A stretch of DNA of 64,000 nt. Origin: Annona cherimola (Eukaryota; Streptophyta; Magnoliopsida; Magnoliales; Annonaceae). Made by a program: the position numbers and the translations under genes. Below the pieces are notes generated by a model. The model saw nothing but the letters and a program-made list of their open reading frames with translations, made no database searches and had not been told where the DNA came from. This document shows positions 36,281 to 48,859 of the stretch, one piece after another. The first letter of the stretch is position 1; each line of letters begins with the position of its first letter. The stretch lies in NCBI GenBank assembly GCA_030490835.1, contig CM059975.1, positions 30,040,133 through 30,104,132 of the forward strand, given 5' to 3'.

Positions 36281-37650
36281 TATGTAATTTCATCTATTTT
36301 CCGCCTCCCGTTAAGGGAATTAACTTTATCTATTATATTTAATATTATTTATATTATCACAAAAATCCTATCATTTGTCTAATATCTTTATGCATGAGTT
36401 TCATCAGTAAAGGTATGAAATCATTATAATAAAATAGTTTAATACTAAATATTAATTTTAAAGTTGTATTTTCTTTGTATAAACAATCTAAAATATCATT
36501 ACTATATGGTAAATGATTATATAATAATTACATTCTCGTATATACATGGCTTAATAATATACACATGAATGTGTGTGTGTATATAAGCAAATGTGTCTCA
36601 TGAATGTCTTTAGTTTAGATGATTTGGTCTCCTAACTAAATAAATGATATTAAATAAAATGCATAAAGTGGATTCTTCATCCGTCATTGCAATATTAAAA
36701 ATGAACATAATTACATGAAAAGAATTCTACGTAAGAAGGATTTAAGTTAAGATGTTCTTTAAACACAATAGCTATGGTCAAAAAAATTATAAAATGACAA
36801 AAGACAAGGGAGATAAATACAAGTAGCCAAAACATTAAACAAATGACGCAGTGAGCTGGCTTGCTTAAAGGGTAAAGCATTGAGGCTTTACACTTATCTT
36901 TTTATTTTTAAATAATTGTTCATATTCAACGAATCTTAGTTTTTTATGATATTAAAAATAATTTTCATTGGAAAAAAAATTATCTTTCGAAAGCGAATAT
37001 ATAATTGTTAAAACTTAAAAAAAATATAAGATTTTGCTTCGATGAAACTCCTTTCTTCTTCTATTTTAATATATTGAGGATTAATAGAAAATTCACTTCA
37101 TCTATTGTATTTAGTACATTATAAAAAAAAATTATTTATCTAATATCATTATGCGTAATCTTCATCTATAAATGCATAAAATTAATGTTGTGAAATGGTT
37201 TAATGCTAAATATCACTTTTTTATGAAATAAACATCCCTTTCAAAATTATATTTTTAACATCTAAATCATGTAAAATATTATTACTATATGGATAAATGA
37301 TTCTATAAAGTATTATTACGTTCTATCATTTAGTGCTAAATATTAATTTTAAAATTATATATAAATGTTTGTAATACATGTCATTTTTAAACTTATAAAT
37401 AAATATAGCTGGATAAATATAATAAATATTTAGATTTAAAAATATATTTTAAAATTTAAATTAAAAATGATGTAATCAGAATTTAAGTCATTAACCTAAT
37501 ACGAGTGATATTTCTTTCGGCCGGTTTAGTTTTCTTTTTTTAAAAAAAAAAAATCATGATCGACTGGTTGCGCAGGATTATTAGCTCATCCGCGGACTAC
37601 GCAGCATTTTGTCCATTGCAAAACGAGAAATGCCGGTCCACTGCACGCGG
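36281..37650. other. AT-rich DNA with decayed copies of a MITE (family B)
   Basis: Two diverged copies at about 36285-36720 and 37040-37345 share motifs such as TTATTATATTTAATATTATTTA, TATCATTACTATATGG and AAATGATTCTATAA with 31360-31830, 32905-33390, 50160-50640 and 61180-61650. Ends are eroded. No gene is seen. Confidence 0.5.
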
Positions 37651-38360
37651 AATGGTTTTACTTGGGGCGTGTCATACCGGGTCAAGGTTTGCCCAACCCT
37701 GACCTTACCTTCTAAAAATTAAGTTTGACCCTCTTTTTATACAGGGTCAGGACAAGGTCAGTTTGACCCTCACTTTTTTTAAATAGGTTTCGGAACAAAT
37801 TTCGAGTTGGTATCAGACCAGTTTCGGGATAGCGGGTCAGGTCAAAAATACTGGTTAAATGAGATAATTTTAAGAATTTATATACCTATCAAACATCAGT
37901 ATCCATCTATACTAAATTTAAATATTATATGTTTCAATATTTTACTAATTATTAAAAACACACAATTAAGAAAACGAATCATTTGAAAATATAATATAAA
38001 TTTATTAAAATATGTTAATATACAATTAAATATAAGGGTTATATATGTATAAATTCTTTTTATTGATTCTCATATTGCTTTCGGAATAAATTAATTCTTT
38101 TATAATTGATAGAGTTGATTATAAAAAGTGAGAATTGTAAAGAAAATAATAATAATAATATTTAAACATATGCTTATAATTTTTAATAAATTAATATATG
38201 AGGGGGCGGGTCAAGCTCTTTAGGTCGGGACATGGTCGATCCACCTCGACCCTATTTTTGAATTTGGGTCAAAATTTCTGACTCGTCCTTATACCGGGTC
38301 AAAAATATATTGGTTTTATCCGGCCAAAAACGGATCGGGTCAACCCACTCCAATTCCTAC
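37651..38360. mobile_element. Degenerate hAT-like element with CCCGACC-type ends (tentative)
   Basis: The left part has ATACCGGGTCAAGG and repeated GGGTCAGG/TTTGACCC motifs; the right part has CGGATCGGGTCAACCC and CCAATTCCTACCCCTA. Subterminal GGGTC repeats and the closing CCCCTA resemble the hAT elements at 5008 and 43646, but the left end (GGGGCGTGTC) is not a good match and no target duplication is seen. Confidence 0.35.
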
Positions 38361-38511
38361 CCCTATTAGTAATACACGAAAAGCAAGAAAAAGTGAAAAA
38401 TAGGTAAATTAGGTAACGTAAAAAAGGGTCACCAAATAATGCAACCTTTTAACTTTTTAAATCCTAAATTTTAAACTATTAATTATCGTTGTCAATAGGT
38501 ATTCACTTATA

Positions 38512-38792
38512 GCGTGTGTTTAGCAACGGGTATAAAATGTCTAAGTTAAAAATTTTCAGTCTAAAACTTTTCACTCTCCATAACTGTCATATTTTTTGAT
38601 CATTTTTCATATTTTTCTATACAACCACCCTACTTTTTAATCATTTTTACACATTTAACTATACAACTAACCTATCTATTTTAACTTTATCTTCTTTACT
38701 CATCATCATTACCCCTATCATATTACATCATTTGACAACTTTTACTCTTCAAAATTTTTCGCCGAAAATTTTATTCATTTCCAAACACACCC
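38512..38792 (-). mobile_element. Tourist-like MITE (family A), copy 2
   Basis: A 281-bp element with ends GCGTGTGTTTAG and CCAAACACACCC, flanked by ATA at 38509-38511 and 38793-38795. The interior is the reverse complement of copy 1 (AACTAACCTATCTATTTTAA). Confidence 0.75.
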
Positions 38793-38979
38793 ATAATGTC
38801 AAAAATTATTTTAATTAGAAGATCATTTGCTTAACGTAGATCGATTAGTCACGATGTCCGGCAGTGGCAAGTAGTGTATCACAGAAGCGGAAGTATCATC
38901 CGCACACGTAGGAGTTGTGAAGGCACTTTGTTTCTTTCTTCTTTAAGAAAGGAGGTTTTTTTTTAAAATATTCCTACTG

Positions 38980-39715
38980 TCTACGGTCTATTCGTGACCT
39001 TAATCTAAATATATTTACTCCATTTCTAAAAACTCAAATATGCTTACTACGTTTTCATTTAATTCCAAGAACGCTAATTTCATGAGTTTAACACGTTAGT
39101 GAATATGAAAAATTACTAATATCTTTTCAAATTTAGTACCAAAATTAGAAAAATTGAATGTGATAACTCACTAAGGTCCTAATTACACATGAGTTCTAAA
39201 TTTAGAGAGTACTAATTTCATTTTCTTTTTATTTAATTTCATTATTTATTATTTTATAATAGGAGTATTTAGGTATGTATAAATATTTAACTGAAGGTTT
39301 TTGACAAAGGATGCGTTTGGCAATTAATAAAACATGTCAAGTTAAAACTTTTCAATTTAAAACTTTTCATTCTCTACAACTATCATATTTTTTAATTATT
39401 TTTTCACATTTTCCTATACAACTACCCTACTTTTCAATCATTTCTACGTAATTATCGACACAACTAACCTATCTATTTTAACTTTATCCTCTTTACTACT
39501 CATCATTACCCTTATCATATCACATCATTTGACAACTTTTACTCTCCAAAATTTTTCACCAAAAGTTTTATTCATTACTAAACACATCCAAAATATATAT
39601 TTTTATGATTAAATACAAACGTAGTGCATATATTTGAGATTTTGAAAACGTAGTTAGTATATTTGATGTTAGAACCAAATGTAATGGGTATATTTGGAAA
39701 AATCCCTTTAAAAAA
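38980..39715 (+). mobile_element. Foldback-type MITE (family D), copy 2, with nested MITE
   Basis: The left arm (AAATATATTTACTCC, then AAATATGCTTACTACG) pairs with the right arm (GTGCATATATTTGAG, then GTAATGGGTATATTTGG). A family A MITE sits inside at 39309-39589. Confidence 0.55.
39309..39589 (-). mobile_element. Tourist-like MITE (family A), copy 3
   Basis: A 281-bp element, GGATGCGTTTGG to AACACATCC, flanked by AAA at 39306-39308 and 39590-39592. Same interior and orientation as copy 2. Confidence 0.75.
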
Positions 39716-41545
39716 TTGCAAAAGATACTCAAAGATTAATTTATATGATAAAACAAGATAAAAATAAAATAAGGACTCGTGAAATTAGTTGTAATATGAG
39801 TTAAGATGAGACATAGAATGATACAAAAAAGACTTACATACTTCAAAATTTTAATACCTTTGAGAGTAAACATCAAATTATATCAACCATTTTAATAAAT
39901 TTAATTTTCGATTTCATAAATAGCTTAGATGTTTAAAGTTAAAAACCAAACTATGGGACATGGTTTAAAATTTAAATGTAACTCAGTTTCATACTTGGTC
40001 GGTTACCCTTTACGTGGGGGAGTTAAATATAAACATGTATCTTTCTTATTAGAAATAGTATTTTACTCACATCTATAAGAAATTAATACCGAGTTAAATT
40101 ATTGTTGTGTTTCTTATGCAACAAGACTTCTGCAATCATATTACTCTGAATCATAGGTCTTTAAAAAATATTATAATAATTTAAATAAATAAATCAAAAG
40201 TTATAAATAAATAAATTAATTATAAAATAAATCAATCAAATATAAAATAAATAATTTATAATAAGTAAATCAAATTAAAATTAAATTTATGAATAAATAA
40301 ATCAACGTGAAAGTAAATAAATGATTGAAGACAATACTTATTTTATTTATATTTTTATTTACAATTATTTATTTTTAAATAAATTAATTTTTATTTTTAA
40401 TTATTTTATTTATTTCTAATAAAAATTTGATAGCTTTGTTTTAAAAAGGCATCACCTACTGTAAAGCATCTTTCTAATTTTGTCATTCAATAATTTTCAT
40501 CACAGTCAACTTTTTATAAAAAAGAAAAATATCTAATGGAAAAAATATGTGGCTACAGTAACTCTACGCAGTAAGAGATTATATGCCGAGGCATGACACT
40601 CGAGTTACGTGTCACTCGCATCTTGGGGTGCAACTTGTGTCTACCGAAATCAGCCCGCGAAACCGATTTTTAACAGCATTAAAACTTTTTTTTGCAACCC
40701 AAGCCAAAAAATTTAAACACAGGAACCCAATTTGTAAATATATTAATGTTTGAGTTCAAGTAAACCCAAACTTGAAGAACCAGAGCTCAATTTTTCATTT
40801 TATATTTATTATAAATATATTATATACATAATATCTCAATAATATTTCTTTATATTTGTGTATTTTTATATTGTTTACATTTATCTTTCAATACAAGTTT
40901 GGCATATTGTAATTATTTATAAATAGTATATTATTTTTATTTTTATTTATCTTTATATTTCTATCATTTACTTTTACGTCAATTAATTTTCTTCTTTTAT
41001 ATTGTTTGTAATGTTAATTTTTTTCTAAAAATATTCTTTATATGGCTATATTTTTTAAAAATCTGTTTTGACTATATATTATTATAAAATCTAAATCATC
41101 TACCGTGCTTATCTATGCGGATTCATTTATGAATCCAAAAATTACATGTTTGTTATGTGTATTTATTTATAATTCTATAAATTATAGACCCCAAAGAATT
41201 ACATGCATTACAAACGTTTATATGCAATTTAAAACATGTAATTTTTGGAATTATAAATAAATGCAAATGGATAAATATGGTAAATAATTTAGATTTAAAA
41301 ATATAAGTTTTAAATTTTAAAAAAGGTAAATTCCACTTATATCCATGAATTTTACCTTTAATTCCATGTATGCCCATGAAATTTTAAGAATTCCAAATAT
41401 ATTCATGTATTCTACCTAAAATTCCATCAATATTTGCGACTTTTATGAAATGACAAACATGCCCGAACTACTTATTGCTAGCAATAAGGCTGTTTATTTT
41501 TTTTAATGAAATACGTTTTATTTTTAGAGAGTCATGATATGAAGC
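39716..41545. other. AT-rich intergenic DNA
   Basis: No gene, RNA gene or bounded mobile element seen. The stretch 40160-40430 is extremely AT-rich, made of AAATAAAT- and TTTATTTA-type words in opposite halves, so it could fold back on itself. Confidence 0.45.
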
Positions 41546-41549
41546 AAAA

Positions 41550-41810
41550 CTATTCACCTATTTTAAAAAAATTCTTTTTTATAAAAATGTTATCATAGGT
41601 GTATTTAATCCATGTACCAAATTTTACCATTTTAAAAATATTTATATATTTTTCTTGAATTTCAAACATAAGAGTATTTTAGTTATTTTAAAGAATAGAA
41701 AATGATTAAAATACCTATATTTTTTAAGTTCAAAAAATATATGCATATATCTTCAAAAATGATAAAACTTACCATCTTAGTATAAAAATTTTATTAAAAA
41801 AATTAATAGG
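41550..41810. repeat. Foldback repeat
   Basis: TTTTATAAAAATGTTATC...ACCAAATTTTACCATTTTAAA faces AAAATGATAAAACTTACC...ATAAAAATTTTAT, with GTATTTTAGTTATTTTAA in the middle facing TGATTAAAATAC. The architecture matches the foldbacks at 35865 and 63489. Confidence 0.5.
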
Positions 41811-42600
41811 GTTTTTGGCTAGATGCATGAAAGATCCAAAGCATCTACCTACATGGGATAATGCATGAGAGATCCAAAGCAGCTACCTACATGGGATAAT
41901 GCAAAACTTTTAAATGAAAATTTTTTCATGTAAAAATTTTTGAATTATTACAAATAATGTAATATGATAGAGGCAATAATTAAAAATAAAGAGAAAAAAG
42001 TTAAAATAGATAATTTTTTTAGGGCAAATAGATGTTACTTATATAAATAATGGTGTAAAAATTATTAAAGCATAAAATAATTATATAGAAAGATGTGAAG
42101 AAACGATTACAAAATAGAGTAGTTATCAAGAACGAAACATTTTAGATTAAAAAATTTTTGTTTAGGAAGTAATAAAACACTTGGACGAAAAATTTTTGAA
42201 ATAGAAAAAAATAATGTGATATTATAGAGGAAATGAAGGGGAGAAAAAGAATAAAATTAAAACAAATATGTTAGTTATATCAACAATTGTATAGGAAAAT
42301 GTAAATAAATAATTTTTTTAAAAAAAGTAACTTTAAGAGTGAAAAATTTTTTGTTTAACCAAACATACCCCAAAAAGTTCTTATTGTTGCCCAACATGAC
42401 CCTAATCTTCAAATACACAAATGCAAAGCATAATTTTTTCAAAAAAAAATGAACAGAGACCAAAAATACTCGCGAACGTAGTAAATCTACCTATTTTGTT
42501 TTATTCAATTAATTTCTAATCATTACCATCCATTTTGATACGTCACTTTCTCAAACATTTTCCCTCTTAAATATATATAACATATTCTCCTCTTTTTCAC
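41811..42600. other. AT-rich DNA with two degenerate MITE copies
   Basis: About 41895-42160 and 42170-42370 are decayed relatives of the family A and related MITEs (AAAACTTTT, TAATGTGATATTATAGAGG, AACCAAACATACCCC). A 50-bp tandem duplication at about 41820-41910 repeats GCATGAGAGATCCAAAGCA. No gene is seen. This is the region downstream of the diterpene synthase stop codon. Confidence 0.45.
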
Positions 42601-42611
42601 TCCTCTTCTCT

Positions 42612-42617
42612 TTATTC
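42612..42617 (-). terminator. Candidate polyadenylation signal of the diterpene synthase
   Basis: AATAAA on the minus strand (TTTATT on plus), about 285 bp after the stop codon. It is the nearest good match downstream of the gene. It is only a motif, so the true 3' end is unknown. Confidence 0.3.
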
Positions 42618-42898
42618 CCGGACCAAGTCATCCGTTATTGAAGTAATCAAGTCGCATCAGAATCTCCCAAGATAGTTGTATGGAACATGTGATGATTTGG
42701 GAAATCATAGGAACTGCATTTTGTCATGCGGCTTTGCTTCCAGTCCTCAAAACAAGATCTAACTCTCTCTCTCTTCCAACTTCATTTTCCCCATGCCCGC
42801 TTGATAAGAAGGCACCTTACCTGAAGAACATGGACTGAGCCTTGCAGAGATTTACCACATTGGCACATCCACCATGATCCCCCACCACATCATCTCCT

Positions 42899-43550
42899 TC
42901 AGCAGTTTTCAAATGGCTTCACGTTAAGGGGCTCATAAATAACTGCATTCACAGCACTAACCATTTCCTTTGGAGAAGTGAACCCATCATTCCTCATGTA
43001 AAACAGATGCAACACCTTGCACATATTCCAGAACAAATCCTTGCAAGCTCTTGGAACTATGCTTCCCTTTGTTTGGAGCACCATCTTCAGCAGTTCCCTC
43101 CTGTTAGTGTCAACAAGAGTACTCACCTCTCTAGTAGCCTCTTCCATAGTAATGTTGTGATCACGCAGCATGCGCAGTGACACGCTGTTCAGTTTCCCTT
43201 CATTGGCTTCTCTCTGCAAGAAAATCACAACCATAACTAGGGAAGACTAATTGCTAGAAAAACAACTGTTGCATCTGGATCACTGATGCATATATAAGGA
43301 GTACCTTGAAACCTTGCAAGTCATTGAGAAGACGTCCACAAGTGCTCATGAGCTTGAATAGTTCATGGTACTCTGTATCTCTGATAACATTCTCAGGAAG
43401 CTTTGGCCCCACAAGGTAGAGTGTTGGGAGAACAATTGGTCCCAAGGCAAAAGATACATACGAGTTTGTCATGTATTCATCCAAACTGGGTTCACATTTG
43501 TCAAGAAGCCATTCTGTCTCTCTCATCATTGACTTAATCAAAGCCAGCCA
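42899..43550 (-). CDS. KS: Diterpene synthase last two exons (NSE/DTE motif, product-control Ile)
   Basis: Exon 43550-43305 encodes [13 protein letters not shown], in which Ile608 corresponds to the residue known to separate kaurene from pimaradiene-type products in plant kaurene synthases. It also starts the second metal-binding motif, N645-D646-L-Q-G-F-K. The last exon (43213-42899) completes it with R-E653, then gives [21 protein letters not shown], and ends PFENC before TGA at 42899-42901. The Ser/Thr of the NSE/DTE consensus is Gly649, a variation I associate with authentic kaurene synthases as well. Confidence 0.88.
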
Positions 43551-46500
43551 CTGAAATACAAATCATCACCTGCATAAGCTATCTAGGAAATATTTATAGC
43601 AAAAAAGGACATCTCAACTAAGAGGTCATCAACACAATGCCCAAGTAGGGGTGTTAATGGTCATGGTCAATCCGTCAACCCGCTCGTCCAACCCGTTTAT
43701 AAATGGGTTTGGGTTGGGATTTTTGAATAAATGGGTTATGATCCGCCAACCCGTTTAATCATTTAATTAAGTAAATGGATTAGGGTTGAGATTTTGTAAC
43801 TCGTCAACCCGTTTAGTAACCCATTTAACCCATATAACCTGTTCAACCCGTCTAATTCGTTCAACCTATTTAACTCGCTTAACTCATTAAAGTTTTATAT
43901 ATATACATGTAAACCCCTTGGTTTTTTTCCTTCTCTAAGTCTTCCTCAAGTCACCTAATTTTTCATTTTTCCACTATTATCCTAATTCCATTTTCCCGTT
44001 ACTGCCCTATTTCCATTTCGCCTACGCCGAAAACACCCTCTCGTCTCTCCCTGTGAGATCATCATCTACTAAAGTTTAGGCTTTCAGGTTATTTGCTATA
44101 CAACCCGTTAACAACCCACCAACCTGTTTATTCAATGGGTTGTAAATGAGTTAGGATTGAGGTTTTTTAAATGGGTTAATAAACGGATTAGGGTTGAGAT
44201 ATTTTAAATGAGTTACGATTAGGATTAGACTCCAACCCGTCCGACCCAATCCGTTAACACCCCTATGCCCAAGATGCTTGATCTTACTATCTCAACAAGG
44301 TGATGTGTAACATTGCGCCCTTGATATGCAAATGCATTTGCTCCAATCTCATTCATCGTGCTGTAAAGGACGGAAAATATGATCTCCACTTGTTTTGAGC
44401 AACAATCAGAAGCTGTGTTCCCATCCCATCTAATAGTATGTAAACATGGAAAACACATCAGTGGAACAGCACAAATTGTAGTTCTACAACAAATTATCGG
44501 ATATGAGCCACAGAAAATACAGTGCATTCAGCTAACTAATATCCAAAATATCTACATCAAAGAAGATCCTTAGCCCTTCGGACTAAGGCTTTGTTTGGGT
44601 AAGTTGGGCGTCCGGCACTGAATCATCAAATAAAGCTTTGAAAGAAGTAGGATCTAAAAGTTTCTACACTCAAAGTCCATCTGATAAGAGCTTTTAAAAT
44701 AAAATTTAAAAAAAAAAAATTGAGAAAGAATGGCAAAAATCTCTAAGAAAGTGAGAGAATGATGTGATATGATACAAGTAATGATCATGACTAATGAAAA
44801 TAAAGATAAAATATATAGGGTAATTGTATAGAAAGATGCAAAAAAATGATTGTAGCATAGAGTTGTAGAGGTAATAACAGAAAAAATAAGGGAGGTATAT
44901 ATGATGTCAACTCATATTGAGAGATGTGTAGGAAAGAGGAGGAAATTTTTATTATTATTATTATTTTGCTTTTACCAAACAGAACCTCAGTGCTTTCAAA
45001 AACATTTTAATGCTTTGGATTTCGTGCGAAAGAATTAGTTCTTACAAACAGGTTTTTGGCTAAGTCGACAAGCACTTCCTTCTTCTAAATTCCAATGCTC
45101 AGCCAGACTAACAGCCATAGATCACATCAGAGTGAGCTCGTCTTATTCAAATTTTAATTACCAAATTGCCGCACCAAAAAGGCTGCTCCTCCTCAAGCCA
45201 TTGGTCTTCTCTGCCTAACAATATGAAAAATTCATTTTGCAGCTACTGTAATTGGAGCCATGGATCAGCAGTCCAACATTGATGGCCACACCCTAACAAA
45301 CTACAGTTGCCAAGGGGGGAAGCATAAGATTTAGAAGACTTTTCAATTCCTCCATAATTGCATGAATGTGGCTATAGTCTATGTCAACATTACCATGTAT
45401 TTTATTTAGTTAACATCTTTCCAGCATTCAATCCATTATATCAGCTGTTTGACCTATGGAAGCAGGGCAATTACTTCAACAGAATGAGAATGAAATGGAA
45501 GCGACAAACTTTGCAGTGGCTTAAGTACCCCTATACTGCCTCAAACCATATCAAAAACTTAAAAAAGAAGAAAAAAATAATTTAGAAAATTTAGAAAAAT
45601 ACCGCTCGACCAATTCGATAAGGTTTAGTAGTTCTTCTCTTGAACCCCCAATATCATAGAAATCATCTACTACTGTGGTCAGTACGCCATTTTTGGCCCA
45701 AGCTATTCGAGCATGAGAGAGATCCGGAGAAAAAAGGGTGGCAGCAGCAGAGAAGTAACAGTAGCTTAGCTTCTGCCTAGCGAAGTTTAGCTGATCAAGT
45801 CTGTTTTCTTTGACCCACCTGCATGAGTAGAGAAAGGTTCAATGTGAAGTCAATTATTGCAAAAGTCAGTTTCATTTTATTTACATAGATGATTAATTTT
45901 TCCTTTTGTCCAGTCATGTTTGATTTGCAATCGCAACCACACACTCATTTAAAAGCTAAGGGCATGTTTGTGTACACCATGTGAACGCTAAGGAGCGTAA
46001 GAGCCTCTTCCTTTCTCTAAAGCGACACTAAAATACTCCTGAAAACCCCCCAATTATTCGTATAATTACTCGTCTCAAATCTCTAATCATTATTTATTGT
46101 CTTTCAAACTCTCAAATCATTAGTTACTATCTTTCTACCAAAAAGCCTATTTGTTCTCTTAATTTACTTTATTCACTTTGTGACTTATAGTTAACGTTAT
46201 TCTGCAAACAACAATTCACATGTCTTTTACACTCACATCTTTTAAGATAACCAATTATCCAAACATAGCTAGACTTATGATCGCACATACCTTTCCAGAA
46301 GGTCAAGCTCTTCACGTTGAATGGATTGGCACAATTTAAAATCCTCCACTGCAAAATCCAATAATGTCTGCTTGCTGGCACTGCCTGACCTGCTACATTG
46401 GATGCCAAACTATTAGCTTATGGTCTAATGTAATATCATAAGTGAAATAGCTGAGCACTGTTCTCCAAGTACAAATTATTTTTCCTTCTCCACCTGTATG

Positions 46501-48828
46501 ATGTCTTCAGAATTTGATAATCACAAGGTTTGTATCTTTCGATATTCCTCCTGTGGTATAGGCGCTCCAGATTGGAATAGTGGGGAAATTTAAGCTCATA
46601 ATCAACCTGAGAAAAAAAAATCCTAATACAACTTTTTACTCATACTAATTTCTTCTATCAGTTTCCTCCAAAAATGAGAAAACAATTGGAAGAAATTATC
46701 AAAAACAACAAATTAGCTTCAGTAGAAACATCCAATGCTCAACATAGTTTAAGCATGTCCCATTTAAAGCCTAGCTTTATATAGACCATGTCCTATTTTT
46801 AATTAAAAAATTTAATTGACAAAAGCTGCAAATTCAAGCTAAACGTGTCTGCCCAAGGACATATAACTATACACTTTTAGCATTTTTCTAGTCAGGGACC
46901 ACGCTAAAACATATTTTTGTACCCTTGTATTTCCAATGTTATACTACATAGATTTCCTATCTCCATTTCAAAGTTCTCAATTTCACTGTAAAGATCCTAT
47001 GGATTCAGTATTCCTGATAACCAAAATTCGCACTCTTTACGGTTATCCAATTATGTTCCCCTTTTCTTTGATCTATGCCACAAAACTGCATAAAACTCAA
47101 CACGTGCCTCCCCATTTCTTTTCCCCATCTTGAATTTCTATGCAACATCTGGATGGATCTACCTGATTTCAGGAACTATTTATCATAAATATTGACAATA
47201 AGACCTCCTAGAAATATGATAGTTAAACTCATAATGCATGGAATTAGAGAACTTGATGAATATTTCATGTGTGATGGCAATGAAAATAAAGTTGGCTGCA
47301 GAGATAAGTGAGTTCAAGTTGAAGAACATAGCAAAAGGAAGGTAAAATGAACATAGAAAGATAGAAAGAAAAAAAAATTCACAAAACCTAATAAAGGATG
47401 CGGTAGATAAAATAATTCAATTAGGCTCATGCAAACTCCCTAAATGGTTAGTAAGTAGTCCATGAATTCAGTGTTGGTGGTGATAGTATTTTTGGGAAAT
47501 TTCTATTTTGCAACAGGTTGAACCCTAAGGTATACATTTGCCAAGCCAAATAACATGCTGCTGCATTTTGATGAGAACCACATAATGCCTCAAAACCCAT
47601 TGACACTAGAATAGATGGGAACAGTGCAGCAATGAATAGAAATAAGAAAACTGTAGAGCTCCATAAAGTTGTTACCTCATCACTAATATCGTTATGTGAT
47701 TCATCCATGAGTATAACTCCATCAGATAATTTCTGTTTCAGGAATTGGCTTGACGAAGAATGCAGCTTCTCCAAGCCCAGTTCATTTGAGGAAGTCATAA
47801 TTTGAGAAGCTTTAAATAGCTCCAAAATAGTGCGCATACTTTTTGCATGCTCTCCCCAAAAGTTTGACAATGCATCTTCTTCAGCAGTTCCAAATAATGC
47901 ATCTAGAAAAGACATAACAATGGTTCAGCAGACATTCATAACATGCTTAGAAATCCAAAACCATAAATGTGCTTGTAAACTACCTGAAGATATATTGTAT
48001 CCATTCATACGTAAAAGTCGAAATGCCATTGCACATGTGTAGATGTCCAAGTGAATCTCTTCATCCCCCTGCACCCAGCATCTGTTTGTTGGTCAGTGTC
48101 ATAATTTATACTGTGTCGCTTTGAAGTAATGAATAACTATCTTCTTGGATTTCGTGTTGAACCTGTATGTTTCATCCAAAACACTCTTTATTTCATCCCT
48201 GAAATGCCGAGCGATTCCTAATCTTTCAACGTTATCAACCATACAAAGGCGAGCATGCAAATCCAGGGGATACACAGTAGGAACTGAAATAAAAAATGAC
48301 AGTAAAATCAAATTGCATAGAAGATAAACTCTCTTATTTCCATAAAGGCATGCACGTCATCCATGTCATTCGAAAAGTTCATCATAAGGTGGAAATCACA
48401 ATAAATTAGCACCAAAAAAGTTTGCCCCTAAACGGTTCCATTTTAATCATGCTTTTTAAAATATGTATGGCGTATTAGCTCAATTGGTTAGACCGTAGTG
48501 ATAATAACACCAAGGTTGCACGTTCGAAACCTGCATGGGCCATTTTAAAATTTTAATTTATCCTTAACTTCTAACCTTGCAACACAGATAGGACCCTATA
48601 TAGTAATTGCAAAATTATCCCAACCTTGCAATGCAGATAGGACCCTATATGGTAATTGCAAAGTTTTTCCAATTGAGAGTTTAACTATGCCTAAGTTACC
48701 CTTTTATTTTTTTAGCATATCTGTGGCTCCAAGGATTAACTTTTCATACATGAAATTTCACAATTTTTATTTTTAAATTTTATTGAATTTTCAAAATAAA
48801 AAATGCCTTTTTCATGCACCAAAAATGG

Positions 48829-48859
<31 letters not shown>

